A DNA stretch of 64,000 bases from Georgenia muralis (GTDB lineage Bacteria; Actinomycetota; Actinomycetes; Actinomycetales; Actinomycetaceae), in assembly GCF_003814705.1 (NCBI RefSeq), contig NZ_RKRA01000001.1, positions 1,426,001 through 1,490,000 of the forward strand. Direction: 5' to 3'. The position numbers were made by a program, and so were the translations under genes. The notes beneath the pieces are model-generated. The model had not been told where the DNA came from, did not search any database, and saw nothing but the letters and a program-made list of their open reading frames with translations. Shown piece by piece: positions 8,395-16,284 of the stretch (the stretch's first letter is position 1; every line of letters begins with the position of its first letter).

Positions 8395-9318
8395 TCAGCT
8401 CACCTCCGGCATGATCTCCGCGGCGACGAGGTCGAGGTGCTCGAGGTCGGTCATGTCGAGGCACTGCAGGTACAGCCGCGAGATCCCCAGCTCGGCCATC
8501 TCCGCGATGCCCTCGAGCACCTCGTCCGGGGTGCCCGCCAGGCCGTGCTCGCGCAGCTCGTCCGGCTCCCGTCCGATGGCGTCGGCCCGGCGGGTGACCT
8601 CGGCCTCGTCGGCGCCCACGCACGCGACGAACGCCGCCGAGTAGACGAGGTCGCCGGGGTCCCGACCGGCCTCCTCGCAGGCGGCACGCACCCGGGCGAT
8701 CTGGTGACGTATCTCCGACTTCTCGGGGAAGGACTGGTTGTACTCGGCAGCGAACCGGGCCGCCAGGCGCGGGGTCCGGCGGGGCCCGCCGCCACCGATG
8801 ATGATCGGCAGCGGGTCCTGCACCGGCTTGGGCAGGGCGGGGGAGTGCTCGAGGCGGTAGTGCTCGCCGGAGTGGTCGAAGGTCTCGCCGACCGGCGTGG
8901 CCCACAGGCCCGTGACGATCTCGAGCTGCTCCTCGAGCATCCCGAACCGCCTGGCCGGGAAGGGCACCCCGCAGGCACGGTGCTCCTGCTCGAACCACCC
9001 GGTGCCCAGGCCGAGCTCGACGCGGCCGCCGGACATGGCGTCGACCTGCGCCACCTGCACGGCGAGGAGGCCGGGGTGGCGGAACGTGGCGGAGGAGACG
9101 AGCGTGCCCAGCCGGATGGTCGACGTCTCCCGCGCCAGCCCCGCGAGGGTCACCCATGAGTCCGTGGGACCGGGCAGCGGGTCGCCGTCGCCCATGCGCA
9201 GGAAGTGGTCGGAGCGGAAGAACGCGTCGAAACCCAGGGCCTCGGCGCGCCGGGCCATCGCGAGCTGGTCGTCGTAGGAGGCGCCCTGCTGGGGCTCGGT
9301 GAAGATCCTCAGGTCCAT
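8395..9318 (-). CDS. LLM-class F420-dependent oxidoreductase
   Basis: A second luciferase-like TIM-barrel oxidoreductase, 307 residues. Diagnostic segments are EALGFDAFFRSDHFLRMG, STIRLGTLVSSATFRHPGLL, VDAMSGGRVELGLGTGWFEQEH and LPIIIGGGGPRRTPRLAARFA, all typical of F420-dependent LLM enzymes. The first LLM gene (6541-7599) is only distantly similar, so this is not a recent duplicate. ATG 9318 has no ribosome site; CAGGCT six bases upstream could serve as the -10 of a leaderless transcript. Confidence 0.87.
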   Translation of the reverse strand: MDLRIFTEPQQGASYDDQLAMARRAEALGFDAFFRSDHFLRMGDGDPLPGPTDSWVTLAGLARETSTIRLGTLVSSATFRHPGLLAVQVAQVDAMSGGRVELGLGTGWFEQEHRACGVPFPARRFGMLEEQLEIVTGLWATPVGETFDHSGEHYRLEHSPALPKPVQDPLPIIIGGGGPRRTPRLAARFAAEYNQSFPEKSEIRHQIARVRAACEEAGRDPGDLVYSAAFVACVGADEAEVTRRADAIGREPDELREHGLAGTPDEVLEGIAEMAELGISRLYLQCLDMTDLEHLDLVAAEIMPEVS

Positions 9319-9451
9319 GCACCCAGCCTGCCAGAGCGGGCCGACAACCGGCCCGTGAGCGGGCACGGGTGCGCGACGCCGACCGGCTGCCACGGGGACC
9401 CGCGCGCCCGCGCAGCCCGTGCGCGCGGGTGTGCCGGTCGTGCCCCGCGCC

Positions 9452-9457
9452 TACCCT
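9452..9457 (+). promoter_or_regulatory. -10 element of the winged-helix gene
   Basis: TACCCT, eight bases before ATG 9466, with no Shine-Dalgarno sequence between. Confidence 0.5.
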
Positions 9458-9465
9458 TGGACCAC

Positions 9466-10611
9466 ATGACCGTCGACGTCGCGCGCCTCCGCCTGGCCGC
9501 ACAGCGCCTCGTCGGCCCCGGCGAACCGACCGCGACCGACGCGGTCCGGTGGATGACCGCGATGCAGGCGCAGGACTACCCCGGCGCCCTGGCGTCGGTG
9601 ATGCTGCGTACGGAACGCGCCGGCGCGCCCGACCCGGGCGGCACCTCCCACGACGGCGGCGCCTCCGACGACGGCGGTGCCACCGACCACCGCGGTGCCA
9701 CCGACCACCGCGGCGTCCGCGCCGCCCTGGACACCGGCGCCGTGGTGCGCTCCTGGCCGATGCGCGGGACTCTCCACCTCGTGGCCGCCGAGGACCTGGG
9801 CTGGATGCTGTCGCTGACGAGCGAGCGGCTCCTCACCGGCGCCGCCCGCCGCCGTGAACAGCTCGGCATCGACGACGCGATGCTCGGGCGTGCGACGACG
9901 CTCGCCGTCGAGGCCCTGACCGGCGGCCGCTCGCTCCGTCGCGCCGAGCTGGTGCAGCTGTGGGAGCGCGACGGCCTGCTCGGCGTCCCGCAGCGCGGCT
10001 ACCACCTGCTGTGGCACCTTTCACAGCGCGGCCTGACGTGCTTCGGCCCGACGGACGGCGCAGAGCAGCGGGTCGTCCTGCTCGACGAGTGGGTGCCGGC
10101 GCCGCACCGGCCGGGCCGCGAGGAGGCGCTGGGGGAGTGGGCGGTGCGCTACTTCCGCAGCCACGGGCCCGCCACCGTAACCGACTTCCGGTGGTGGACC
10201 AAGCTCACCGCTGCGGACGCCCGCACCGGTCTCGCCCTCGCGCGGGGCCGTCTCGAGGCGGTCGACGTCGACGGCGTCGAGCACCTCATGGACCCGGCCA
10301 CGCCACAGCGCCTGGCGGACGCACGGTCCGAGGCCGGCGGCGTCCTCCTCCTTCCCGGCTTCGACGAGCTGATCCTCGGCTACGCGGACCGGTCCGCGAC
10401 CCTCGACCCCGCCCACGCCGGACGGGTGGTCCCCGGCGGCAACGGGATGTTCCGGCCGACGGTCCTCGCCCGGGGCCGGGTCGTGGGCACCTGGCGGCGG
10501 GTCGGCAGCGGCTCCCGGCGGCACGTCGAGGCCGAACCGTTCACCGAGCTCCCGGTAACCGTCCGGCGCGGGGTCGAGCGCCGCGCGGCGGAGTACCCGG
10601 CGGTGGCATGA
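9466..10611 (+). CDS. winged-helix DNA-binding domain protein (HTH_42/AlkX-like)
   Basis: A protein of 381 residues of the winged-helix HTH_42 family, whose members include DNA-damage-associated and glycosylase-related proteins. Supporting segments are AVRWMTAMQAQDYPGAL, RSWPMRGTLHLVAAEDLGWML, RAELVQLWERDGLL and the C-terminal LLLPGFDELILGYADRS ... GNGMFRPTVLARGRVVGTW. A low-complexity insert (9640-9711) made of four 18-nt repeats falls between the first two blocks. The stop overlaps the next start by four bases (ATGA), so the GH3 gene is translationally coupled. Enzyme activity cannot be told from the sequence. Confidence 0.85.
   Translation: MTVDVARLRLAAQRLVGPGEPTATDAVRWMTAMQAQDYPGALASVMLRTERAGAPDPGGTSHDGGASDDGGATDHRGATDHRGVRAALDTGAVVRSWPMRGTLHLVAAEDLGWMLSLTSERLLTGAARRREQLGIDDAMLGRATTLAVEALTGGRSLRRAELVQLWERDGLLGVPQRGYHLLWHLSQRGLTCFGPTDGAEQRVVLLDEWVPAPHRPGREEALGEWAVRYFRSHGPATVTDFRWWTKLTAADARTGLALARGRLEAVDVDGVEHLMDPATPQRLADARSEAGGVLLLPGFDELILGYADRSATLDPAHAGRVVPGGNGMFRPTVLARGRVVGTWRRVGSGSRRHVEAEPFTELPVTVRRGVERRAAEYPAVA
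9640..9711 (+). repeat. four 18-nt in-frame repeats
   Basis: Units at 9640, 9658, 9676 and 9694 encode G(G/T/A)(S/T)(H/D)(D/H)(G/R)-type hexapeptides. The last two units are identical. The insert sits in an otherwise conserved winged-helix protein. Confidence 0.85.
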
Positions 10612-11792
10612 CCTCGCGACCACCCACCCGGCGAGCCTTCCTCTCGGGAGGGCTCCTCGCCGCGCTCGCGGCCTGCGCCGGACCGGACACCGCCCGGCGG
10701 CTCGGCGCACCGGCGGCCCGGCCCACCGAACCTCCCGCAGCCTCCGCGCCGGCGCCCACGCCGACCCCGACAGCGCCGCCCCGGCCGCCGCTGGAGGTGA
10801 TGGCGGGCCAGATGCTCATGCTCGGCTTCCCCGGCACGGTCCTCGCCCCGGACAACCCGGTGGTTGCCGAGCTCTCCGAGCGCCACCTCGGCTCGGTGGT
10901 CCTCTTCTCCGCCGGCGGTGCGTCGAACGTGGCCTCGCCCGAGCAGGTGGCCGCGCTGACGGCGTCCCTCCAGGAGGTGGCGGCGTCCCCGCTGATCGTC
11001 GCCGTCGACCAGGAGGGCGGCCGGGTGGCGCGCCTCGGTCCGGCGCGGGGCTTCCCGCCGACGTCGTCGGCGCGGGACCTCGGTCGCGGCGACCCCGCCG
11101 CCACCCGGGCGGCGTCGGCCGAGATGGCGCGAACGCTCGCCGCCGCGGGCGTCACCCTCAACCTCGCCCCGGTCGTCGACGTCGACACCTACCCGGCCAA
11201 CCCGGTGATCGGCTCGCTGGGGCGAAGCTTCTCGGCGGACCCGCGGCTGGTGGCCGAGCACGCCGCCGCGTTCGTCCAGGGCCACCACGACGTCGGCGTC
11301 CTCACGACGCTCAAGCACTTCCCCGGCCACGGCAGCTCACGGGGGGACACCCACGCCGGGCTCGTCGACGTCACCGCCACCTGGGACGCGGTCGAGCTCG
11401 AGCCCTACCGCGCGCTCGTCGACGCAGGTCTCGCCGACGCGGTCATGGTCGCCCACGTCGTCAACACCGCCCTGGACCCGCGGTACCCGGCGTCGCTGTC
11501 CGCGGCGACGGTCAACGGGCTCCTGCGCGGTGAGCTGGGGTACCGCGGCATCGTCATCAGCGACGACCTGCTCATGGGGGCCGTGGCCCGGGAGTGGGGG
11601 TTCGAGGAGGCGGTGCGCCGAGCCGTGCTCGCCGGGACCGACATCGTCCTGCTCGCGTCGGTCACGCACGGGGCCCGGGCCCACGCGGCCATCCTGGCGA
11701 TGGTCGAGGCCGGGGAGGTCAGCGAGGCGCGCCTCGCGGCGTCCTACGAGCGGGTGCAGGCGCTCAAGGCCCGCTCCCTCGCGGCCGGCTGA
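10608..11792 (+). CDS. GH3 beta-N-acetylhexosaminidase-like lipoprotein, Tat signal
   Basis: A protein of 394 residues of the NagZ-like GH3 family, which removes beta-linked N-acetylglucosamine or related residues. The N-terminus has a twin-arginine motif (TRRAFLS, residues 7-13), a short hydrophobic segment and a lipobox LAAC with Cys23. It should therefore be exported folded by Tat and anchored as a lipoprotein. A Pro/Ala/Thr linker follows. KHFPGHG (236-242) and the DTH motif (247-249, acid/base His) are intact, and VISDD supplies the nucleophile Asp319. ATG 10608 overlaps the upstream stop. A cell-wall or chitin-fragment role is inferred. Confidence 0.88.
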   Translation: MTSRPPTRRAFLSGGLLAALAACAGPDTARRLGAPAARPTEPPAASAPAPTPTPTAPPRPPLEVMAGQMLMLGFPGTVLAPDNPVVAELSERHLGSVVLFSAGGASNVASPEQVAALTASLQEVAASPLIVAVDQEGGRVARLGPARGFPPTSSARDLGRGDPAATRAASAEMARTLAAAGVTLNLAPVVDVDTYPANPVIGSLGRSFSADPRLVAEHAAAFVQGHHDVGVLTTLKHFPGHGSSRGDTHAGLVDVTATWDAVELEPYRALVDAGLADAVMVAHVVNTALDPRYPASLSAATVNGLLRGELGYRGIVISDDLLMGAVAREWGFEEAVRRAVLAGTDIVLLASVTHGARAHAAILAMVEAGEVSEARLAASYERVQALKARSLAAG

Positions 11793-11812
11793 GTGCTGGC
11801 GTGGAAGAGCCC

Positions 11813-11840
11813 ACGGGTCCGGCCGTTCGGCCGGTGCCGT
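11813..11840. terminator. weak hairpin after the GH3 gene
   Basis: CCGGCC-GTTC-GGCCGG at 11819-11834, extendable by ACGG/CCGT across two mismatches. No T-run follows. Confidence 0.35.
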
Positions 11841-12073
11841 GTAGGACGAGCTCACGGCCCCGCGGGCTCCGGTGACCACCTGGTTCTCGCCGCCGCGTGG
11901 CGGGAGGACCGGCAGGTCCGTCCGCTGACGGCTAGCGGGTGGCCACCTCACGCGTCCTGTAGGAATTCACCTCTGGACCACCTCCTCTCTCGTGTGCGCA
12001 CAACGGTAAGCACCTCACCTGGGCGCTGTCACCCCCTTTTCGGGACGCGACGCTCCCCTGGCACGATGGTCCC

Positions 12074-12607
12074 GTGACCGCCTCCGACCCGTACCGCGTC
12101 CTCGTCGTCTGCACCGGCAACATCTGCCGTTCGCCCATGGGCGAGGTGGTGCTGCGCGAGCGGCTCCGCGAGGCCGGGCTCGACGGCGCCGTCGAGGTCG
12201 CCTCGGGCGGGGTCAGCGACGAGGAGCGCGGCAACCCCATCGACGAGCGGGCGCACTCAGTGCTCGTCGAGCGTGGCTACTCCCCCCACGTCCACCGCGC
12301 GCACCGGGTCGAGGAGGAGGAGATGGCCGCCTACGACCTCGTCCTGGCCATGACCACCGAGCACGCCCGGGTGCTGCGCCGCCGCGCCCACGGCGTGACG
12401 GACGCCGCGGAGATCCGCCTCTGGCGCGAGTTCGACGCGACCGCGCCGCGTCTTGCCGACGGCGCCGCCGAGCACCACCTGGACGTGCCCGACCCCTGGT
12501 ACGGCGACCGGGAAGGCTTCTACGACACCCTCGAGGCCGTCGAGCGAGGCGCCCTCGGTGTCCTCGACCACGTGCGGGAGCGCCTGGGCGTCACTCCTCG
12601 GCCGTGA
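12074..12607 (+). CDS. low-molecular-weight protein-tyrosine phosphatase
   Basis: A protein of 177 residues that hydrolyses phosphotyrosine (or arginine phosphate in some relatives) in the cytoplasm. The P-loop CTGNICRSP holds catalytic Cys13 and Arg19 near the N-terminus, and DPWYG near residue 140 supplies the general-acid Asp. The length is slightly above the usual 150-165. The GTG at 12074 was chosen because the P-loop must sit close to the N-terminus; CACGAT six bases upstream may be a leaderless -10. The 3' end overlaps the convergent phosphoribosyltransferase gene by 17 bases. Confidence 0.9.
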   Translation: MTASDPYRVLVVCTGNICRSPMGEVVLRERLREAGLDGAVEVASGGVSDEERGNPIDERAHSVLVERGYSPHVHRAHRVEEEEMAAYDLVLAMTTEHARVLRRRAHGVTDAAEIRLWREFDATAPRLADGAAEHHLDVPDPWYGDREGFYDTLEAVERGALGVLDHVRERLGVTPRP

Positions 12608-13169
12608 CCGGTGGCTGCGCCGACCACGGGAACGTGATCCACAGGTCGGTGCGGCGCCAGACGTAGTCCGGCTCGATGACCGAGCGGGGCTTGGCGTAGA
12701 CGACGGCGGAGCGTGCGTCGACAGCGACCGTCTCCCCGGTGGTCACCGCGCCGTCGCCGTCGACGTCGGCCGGCAGGCCCCGGGTGCGGATGAGGTCCAT
12801 GACGAGCGCCAGCGTGCGACCGGAGTCCGCGACGTCGTCGACGACGAGCACGCGCTTGCCCGGCAGCTCCGAGGTGTCCATGAGCGGGGGCAGGACGACC
12901 GGTTCGGGCAGGGTCTCGGCCACGCCGGTGTAGAACTCGACGTTGAGCGTGCCCATCGCCTTCGTCCCCAGCGCGTACGCGACCGCCCCGGCGGGCACGA
13001 GGCCGCCCCGGGCGACGGCGATGACGAGGTCGGGCATCCACCCCGAGCGGACGACCTCGCGCGCGAGCTCTCGCGCGGCCTCCCCGAACTGGGCCCAGCC
13101 GAGGACCTCGCGCTCCTGCTCCTCGGTGGTGCTGGCGCCGTCGTCGAAGGCGCGGGTCGTCTCGCTCAT
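12591..13169 (-). CDS. phosphoribosyltransferase with an EF-hand-like insert
   Basis: A protein of 192 residues with a type-I PRTase fold. The PRPP-binding loop VLVVDDVADSGRTL (residues 107-120) and an upstream VIAVARGGLVPAGAVAYALGT segment resemble actinobacterial xanthine/hypoxanthine-type PRTases, so a purine-salvage role is likely. After the PRPP loop, residues 135-146 read DVDGDGAVTTGE, a perfect canonical EF-hand loop pattern; this is unexpected in a PRTase. ATG 13169 has TAGGCT six bases upstream, suggesting a leaderless transcript. The C-terminal coding end overlaps the phosphatase gene tail to tail. Confidence 0.85.
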   Translation of the reverse strand: MSETTRAFDDGASTTEEQEREVLGWAQFGEAARELAREVVRSGWMPDLVIAVARGGLVPAGAVAYALGTKAMGTLNVEFYTGVAETLPEPVVLPPLMDTSELPGKRVLVVDDVADSGRTLALVMDLIRTRGLPADVDGDGAVTTGETVAVDARSAVVYAKPRSVIEPDYVWRRTDLWITFPWSAQPPVTAEE

Positions 13170-13175
13170 CCGCCC

Positions 13176-13181
13176 AGCCTA
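13176..13181 (-). promoter_or_regulatory. -10 element of the phosphoribosyltransferase gene
   Basis: TAGGCT on the minus strand, six bases before ATG 13169, without a Shine-Dalgarno sequence. Confidence 0.6.
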
Positions 13182-13189
13182 GGGCCGCG

Positions 13190-13255
13190 CCGACCGGGAC
13201 CTCCGCGACCGCCGACCGGGACCTCCGCGACCGCCGACCGGCACCTCTGCGACCG
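13190..13255. repeat. three tandem 22-bp repeats
   Basis: CCGACCGGGACCTCCGCGACCG at 13190-13211 and 13212-13233 (identical), and a two-mismatch copy at 13234-13255. They lie between two minus-strand genes, just upstream of the phosphoribosyltransferase promoter. Confidence 0.9.
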
Positions 13256-13299
13256 CGGGCGCGGACCGGCCCGCGTGCCCGGCAGCCGCGTCGACCTGC

Positions 13300-13917
13300 T
13301 CAGCGGCGCATCGAGACGTGCACGTGGTCGAAGTGGCCGCCGACGGCGTCGGTCGGGTCGTACACCCCACCGCCGTCGTAGGGGGCCCAACCCAGGTGCG
13401 GACGCGAGTCCACCCAGATCCGGCCCTGCCAGATCACGTACCGCACCTCCAGGGCGTCGGCGTGCCGGCGCAGCCACTCCGCGGTGGCCCAGCCCTCGGC
13501 GAGGTCCGTGCCGGTGGCGAACTCCCCGGCGGGGCCGGGGAAGAAGTCGCACGCCCGGCCGGCCGGGTGGTCGCTGCCCGGGTTCCAGGCGTGCTCGCTC
13601 CAGCACGTCGCCGGCTGCGCGCCGAACGCGGCGGTGACCTGCCCGAGCATCCACGCCGTCGGCGCGGTCAGGCACCCGCCGGTGCCGGTGGGGTCCGTCG
13701 CCGTGCAGCCGCCCTTCTCGCCGGTGAAGGGTGCCGGCGCCCCGGGGAGGGGGATGCTCACGGGCGCGGCGGGCCCGCCGACGATCCGGTCCGCCGGCCG
13801 GGCGTCCCAGGCCGCGAGGCCGGCCAGGGCGAGGGCGGCGAGCGCCACCGCGCGCAGCACGCCGGCGGCCGGACGTCCGGCGCGGTGGCCGGGTCCGTGC
13901 GTCGGGACGCCCCCCAC
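13300..13917 (-). CDS. secreted or membrane-anchored M15-like domain protein
   Basis: A protein of 205 residues. A hydrophobic stretch near residues 20-36 (VLRAVALAALALAGLAAW) looks like an N-terminal anchor or signal peptide. The C-terminal domain contains SDHPAGRACDFFPG, a WLRRHADALEVRYVIWQGRIW segment and GGHFDHVHVSM. The spaced His/Asp residues (SDHP..ACD..HFDHVH) resemble the metal site of M15/D-Ala-D-Ala peptidase-like extracellular domains common in actinobacteria. A cell-wall role is inferred. The start is a GTG at 13917 and is uncertain. Confidence 0.75.
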   Translation of the reverse strand: MGGVPTHGPGHRAGRPAAGVLRAVALAALALAGLAAWDARPADRIVGGPAAPVSIPLPGAPAPFTGEKGGCTATDPTGTGGCLTAPTAWMLGQVTAAFGAQPATCWSEHAWNPGSDHPAGRACDFFPGPAGEFATGTDLAEGWATAEWLRRHADALEVRYVIWQGRIWVDSRPHLGWAPYDGGGVYDPTDAVGGHFDHVHVSMRR

Positions 13918-13957
13918 CAGATGGTGGATTCGGAGGGCGGGTCACCCGTGCGCGGCC

Positions 13958-13963
13958 TAGCAT
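13958..13963 (+). promoter_or_regulatory. -10 element of the P-loop kinase gene
   Basis: TAGCAT six bases before ATG 13970, with no Shine-Dalgarno sequence. Confidence 0.55.
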
Positions 13964-13969
13964 CCGATC

Positions 13970-14599
13970 ATGGAGCCAGCGCCGTCCTCCGCCCGCCGTT
14001 ACGTCCTCAACCGTCTCGCCGAGGGCCTCGTGGCGCGGGCCCGGGACGTGAGGTGCCTGCGGGTCGCGATCGACGGCCCCGACGCCGCCGGGAAGACCAC
14101 GTTCGCCCGTCAGCTCGACGACATCCTCACCCCGATGCTCCACGACGGCGCCGAGGTCCGCCGGTTCAGCACCGACGAGTTCATGGTCCCCATCCAGGTG
14201 CGGCGCTCACCCGCGGCGGCGGACCCGGCCTGGCTCTACGCGCACGCCTACGAGCTGGACCGGATCCGCGAGACCGCGCTCGGTGCGGACCACGACCCGC
14301 CGGGCACGATCGTCCTCGTCGACGGCATGTCGATGCAGCGCCCCGAGCTCGCCGACCTGTGGGACGTCACGATCTACCTCTCGGTCACCGAGGACGTGGC
14401 CATCCAACGGGTCCGGATCCGGGACCGTCACATCTACAACGACGACCAGCTCGGTGCCCTCGAGCACCGCTACCGGGAGCGGTACTTCCCCGCCCTGCGC
14501 CTGTACGTCGAGCGCGACGACCCGGTGACCAGGGCCGACGTCCTCATCGACATGCACGACGTCGACAAGCCCGTCGTCGTGCGCTGGGACGGCTTCTGA
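13970..14599 (+). CDS. uridine kinase-like P-loop kinase
   Basis: A protein of 209 residues with Walker A GPDAAGKTT (36-44), a STDEF segment and IVLVDGMSMQRPELADLWD followed by a DRH-containing lid (IRDRHIYND). This is the layout of uridine kinase/phosphoribulokinase-like nucleoside kinases. The exact substrate cannot be read from the sequence. ATG 13970 lies six bases after TAGCAT, so the mRNA is probably leaderless. It is divergent from the secreted M15-like gene. Confidence 0.83.
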   Translation: MEPAPSSARRYVLNRLAEGLVARARDVRCLRVAIDGPDAAGKTTFARQLDDILTPMLHDGAEVRRFSTDEFMVPIQVRRSPAAADPAWLYAHAYELDRIRETALGADHDPPGTIVLVDGMSMQRPELADLWDVTIYLSVTEDVAIQRVRIRDRHIYNDDQLGALEHRYRERYFPALRLYVERDDPVTRADVLIDMHDVDKPVVVRWDGF

Positions 14600-14671
14600 C
14601 CTTCCCGGGCGCGTGCAGGCGGTCCGCCGGGCGTTGGGGACAAAGTCCCAGAATCCGGACTCGGACGAGCC

Positions 14672-14677
14672 TAGGCT
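14672..14677 (+). promoter_or_regulatory. -10 element of the pnt operon
   Basis: TAGGCT six bases before the GTG at 14684, with no Shine-Dalgarno sequence. The whole pntAA-pntAB-pntB unit would be read from a leaderless transcript. Confidence 0.6.
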
Positions 14678-14683
14678 CGGTCT

Positions 14684-15967
14684 GTGATCACCATCGCAGC
14701 CCCACGGGAGCCATCTCCTGAGACCCGGGTGGCCCTGGTGCCGGACATCGTCTCGGCACTGGTGCGCGCCGGCCACCGCGTCCTCGTCGAGTCCGGCGCA
14801 GGCGCCGCCTCGACCCACCCGGACGAGGCCTACACGGCCGCCGGCGCCGAAGTCGTCCCGGCGATCGACCTCGCCGCCGTCGACGTCCTCGCCCACGTCA
14901 CCCCGCTGCCGGCCACGGCGTTCGGCCGGCTCCGGCCCGGGGCGGTGACCCTGGGACTGGAGTCGCCGCTCGACGACGACGAGCGCCTCGCCGCGGCGAA
15001 CGCGAACCGGCTCACGGTGCTGGCCTTCGAACGGCTCCCCCGGACCTCCCGGGCCCAGTCGATGGACGTCCTGTCCTCCCAGGCGCTCGCGGCCGGGTAC
15101 CGGTGCGTCCTCGAGGCCGCCATCCGACTCCCGCGGTTCTTCCCGCTCGCCATGACCGCCGCGGGCACGGTCCCGCCGGCGAAGGTGGTCGTCCTGGGCA
15201 TCGGCGTCGCCGGGCTCCAGGCCATCGCCACTGCCAAGCGCCTGGGCGCGAAGGTCGCCGCCAACGACATCCGGCCCGACTCCGCCGAGGAGGCCCGCTC
15301 GGTGGGCGCGACGTTCATCGACGTCGGGCTCGACGCCGCCGAGGGCACCGGCACCGGCGGGTACGCCCGGGCCCTGGGCTCCTCGGCCGCGGAGCGTCAG
15401 CAGGCCGCGCTCGCCCCACACATCGCCGACGCCGACGTCCTCATCACCACCGCGGCCGTCCCCGGCCACCGCGCCCCTCTGCTCGTGACCGCTGCGATGG
15501 TGGCCGCGATGCGGCCCGGCTCGGTCGTCGTCGACCTCGCCGCCTCCACCGGCGGCAACGTCGAGGCCTCGCGCCCGGGTGAGGACGTGCGCGTCCCCAG
15601 CTCGCGCGGTGCCGGTGAGGTGACGGTCGTCGGCCTCGCCTCGGCGCCGTCCGACCTGCCCGCTGACGCCTCGCGCCTGTACGCCAAGAACGTCGCGAAC
15701 GTCCTCGCCCTGCTGGTCGCGGACGGCGAGCTCGTCGTCCCGCTCGACGACGACATCGTCGCCGGTCTCGCCCTCACCCACGAGGGCGTCACGCGCGACC
15801 GTGACGGTGCGCCCGTGGCGCCGCCCGCCGCGCCGGTCGCCGACGCCGCGCCGGTCGCGCCCGAGACGGACGTGACCACCCCGCCGGGTGCGGACCTGAT
15901 CTCACCGGTCTCGCCCGACACCGCCGGTGAGGACCGCACCACGAGCTACGCGGGAGGCCGGCGATGA
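14684..15967 (+). CDS. pntAA: NAD(P)+ transhydrogenase subunit alpha, part 1
   Basis: A protein of 427 residues, the soluble NAD(H)-binding dI domain of proton-translocating transhydrogenase, which exchanges hydride between NADH and NADP+ using the proton gradient. EPSPETRVALVPD, the RAQSMDVLSSQA segment and the Rossmann motif VVLGIGVAGLQAIATAKRLGA are characteristic. After about residue 365 there is a Pro/Ala/Val-rich disordered tail, replacing the membrane part that is encoded separately. The start is GTG, with a -10 just upstream. The stop overlaps pntAB by four bases (ATGA). Confidence 0.95.
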   Translation: MITIAAPREPSPETRVALVPDIVSALVRAGHRVLVESGAGAASTHPDEAYTAAGAEVVPAIDLAAVDVLAHVTPLPATAFGRLRPGAVTLGLESPLDDDERLAAANANRLTVLAFERLPRTSRAQSMDVLSSQALAAGYRCVLEAAIRLPRFFPLAMTAAGTVPPAKVVVLGIGVAGLQAIATAKRLGAKVAANDIRPDSAEEARSVGATFIDVGLDAAEGTGTGGYARALGSSAAERQQAALAPHIADADVLITTAAVPGHRAPLLVTAAMVAAMRPGSVVVDLAASTGGNVEASRPGEDVRVPSSRGAGEVTVVGLASAPSDLPADASRLYAKNVANVLALLVADGELVVPLDDDIVAGLALTHEGVTRDRDGAPVAPPAAPVADAAPVAPETDVTTPPGADLISPVSPDTAGEDRTTSYAGGRR

Positions 15968-16284
15968 GCGGCATCACGATCCTGACCCTCTTCGTCCTGA
16001 CGGCCTTCGTCGGCGTCGAGGTGGTCTCGAAGGTCTCCTCGACCCTGCACACCCCGCTGATGTCCGGCGCGAACGCCATCCACGGCATCATCCTCGTCGG
16101 CGCGATCGCCGTCACCGCCCACGCGACCGAGCCCTGGCTCATCGTGCTCGGGTCCCTCGCGACCCTGCTCGCGACCGTCAACCTCGTCGGCGGGTTCGTC
16201 GTCACCGACCGGATGCTCGAGATGTTCTCCGGCCGGCCCAAGCAGCCCCAGCGTGAGTCCGAGATGGCCGGTGACCCCCGATGA
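15964..16284 (+). CDS. pntAB: NAD(P) transhydrogenase subunit alpha, part 2
   Basis: A membrane protein of 106 residues forming part of the dII proton channel. It has three hydrophobic helices and the conserved SSTLHTPLMSGANAIHGI segment. It is the split-gene counterpart of the C-terminus of long PntA proteins. Both ends overlap neighbours by four bases (ATGA on each side), so translation is coupled through the operon. Confidence 0.95.
   Translation: MSGITILTLFVLTAFVGVEVVSKVSSTLHTPLMSGANAIHGIILVGAIAVTAHATEPWLIVLGSLATLLATVNLVGGFVVTDRMLEMFSGRPKQPQRESEMAGDPR

Noticed and set aside
11793-12077. 94-residue open frame between the GH3 and phosphatase genes
   Set aside because: No ribosome site, no similarity to any family I know, and it overlaps the phosphatase start region.
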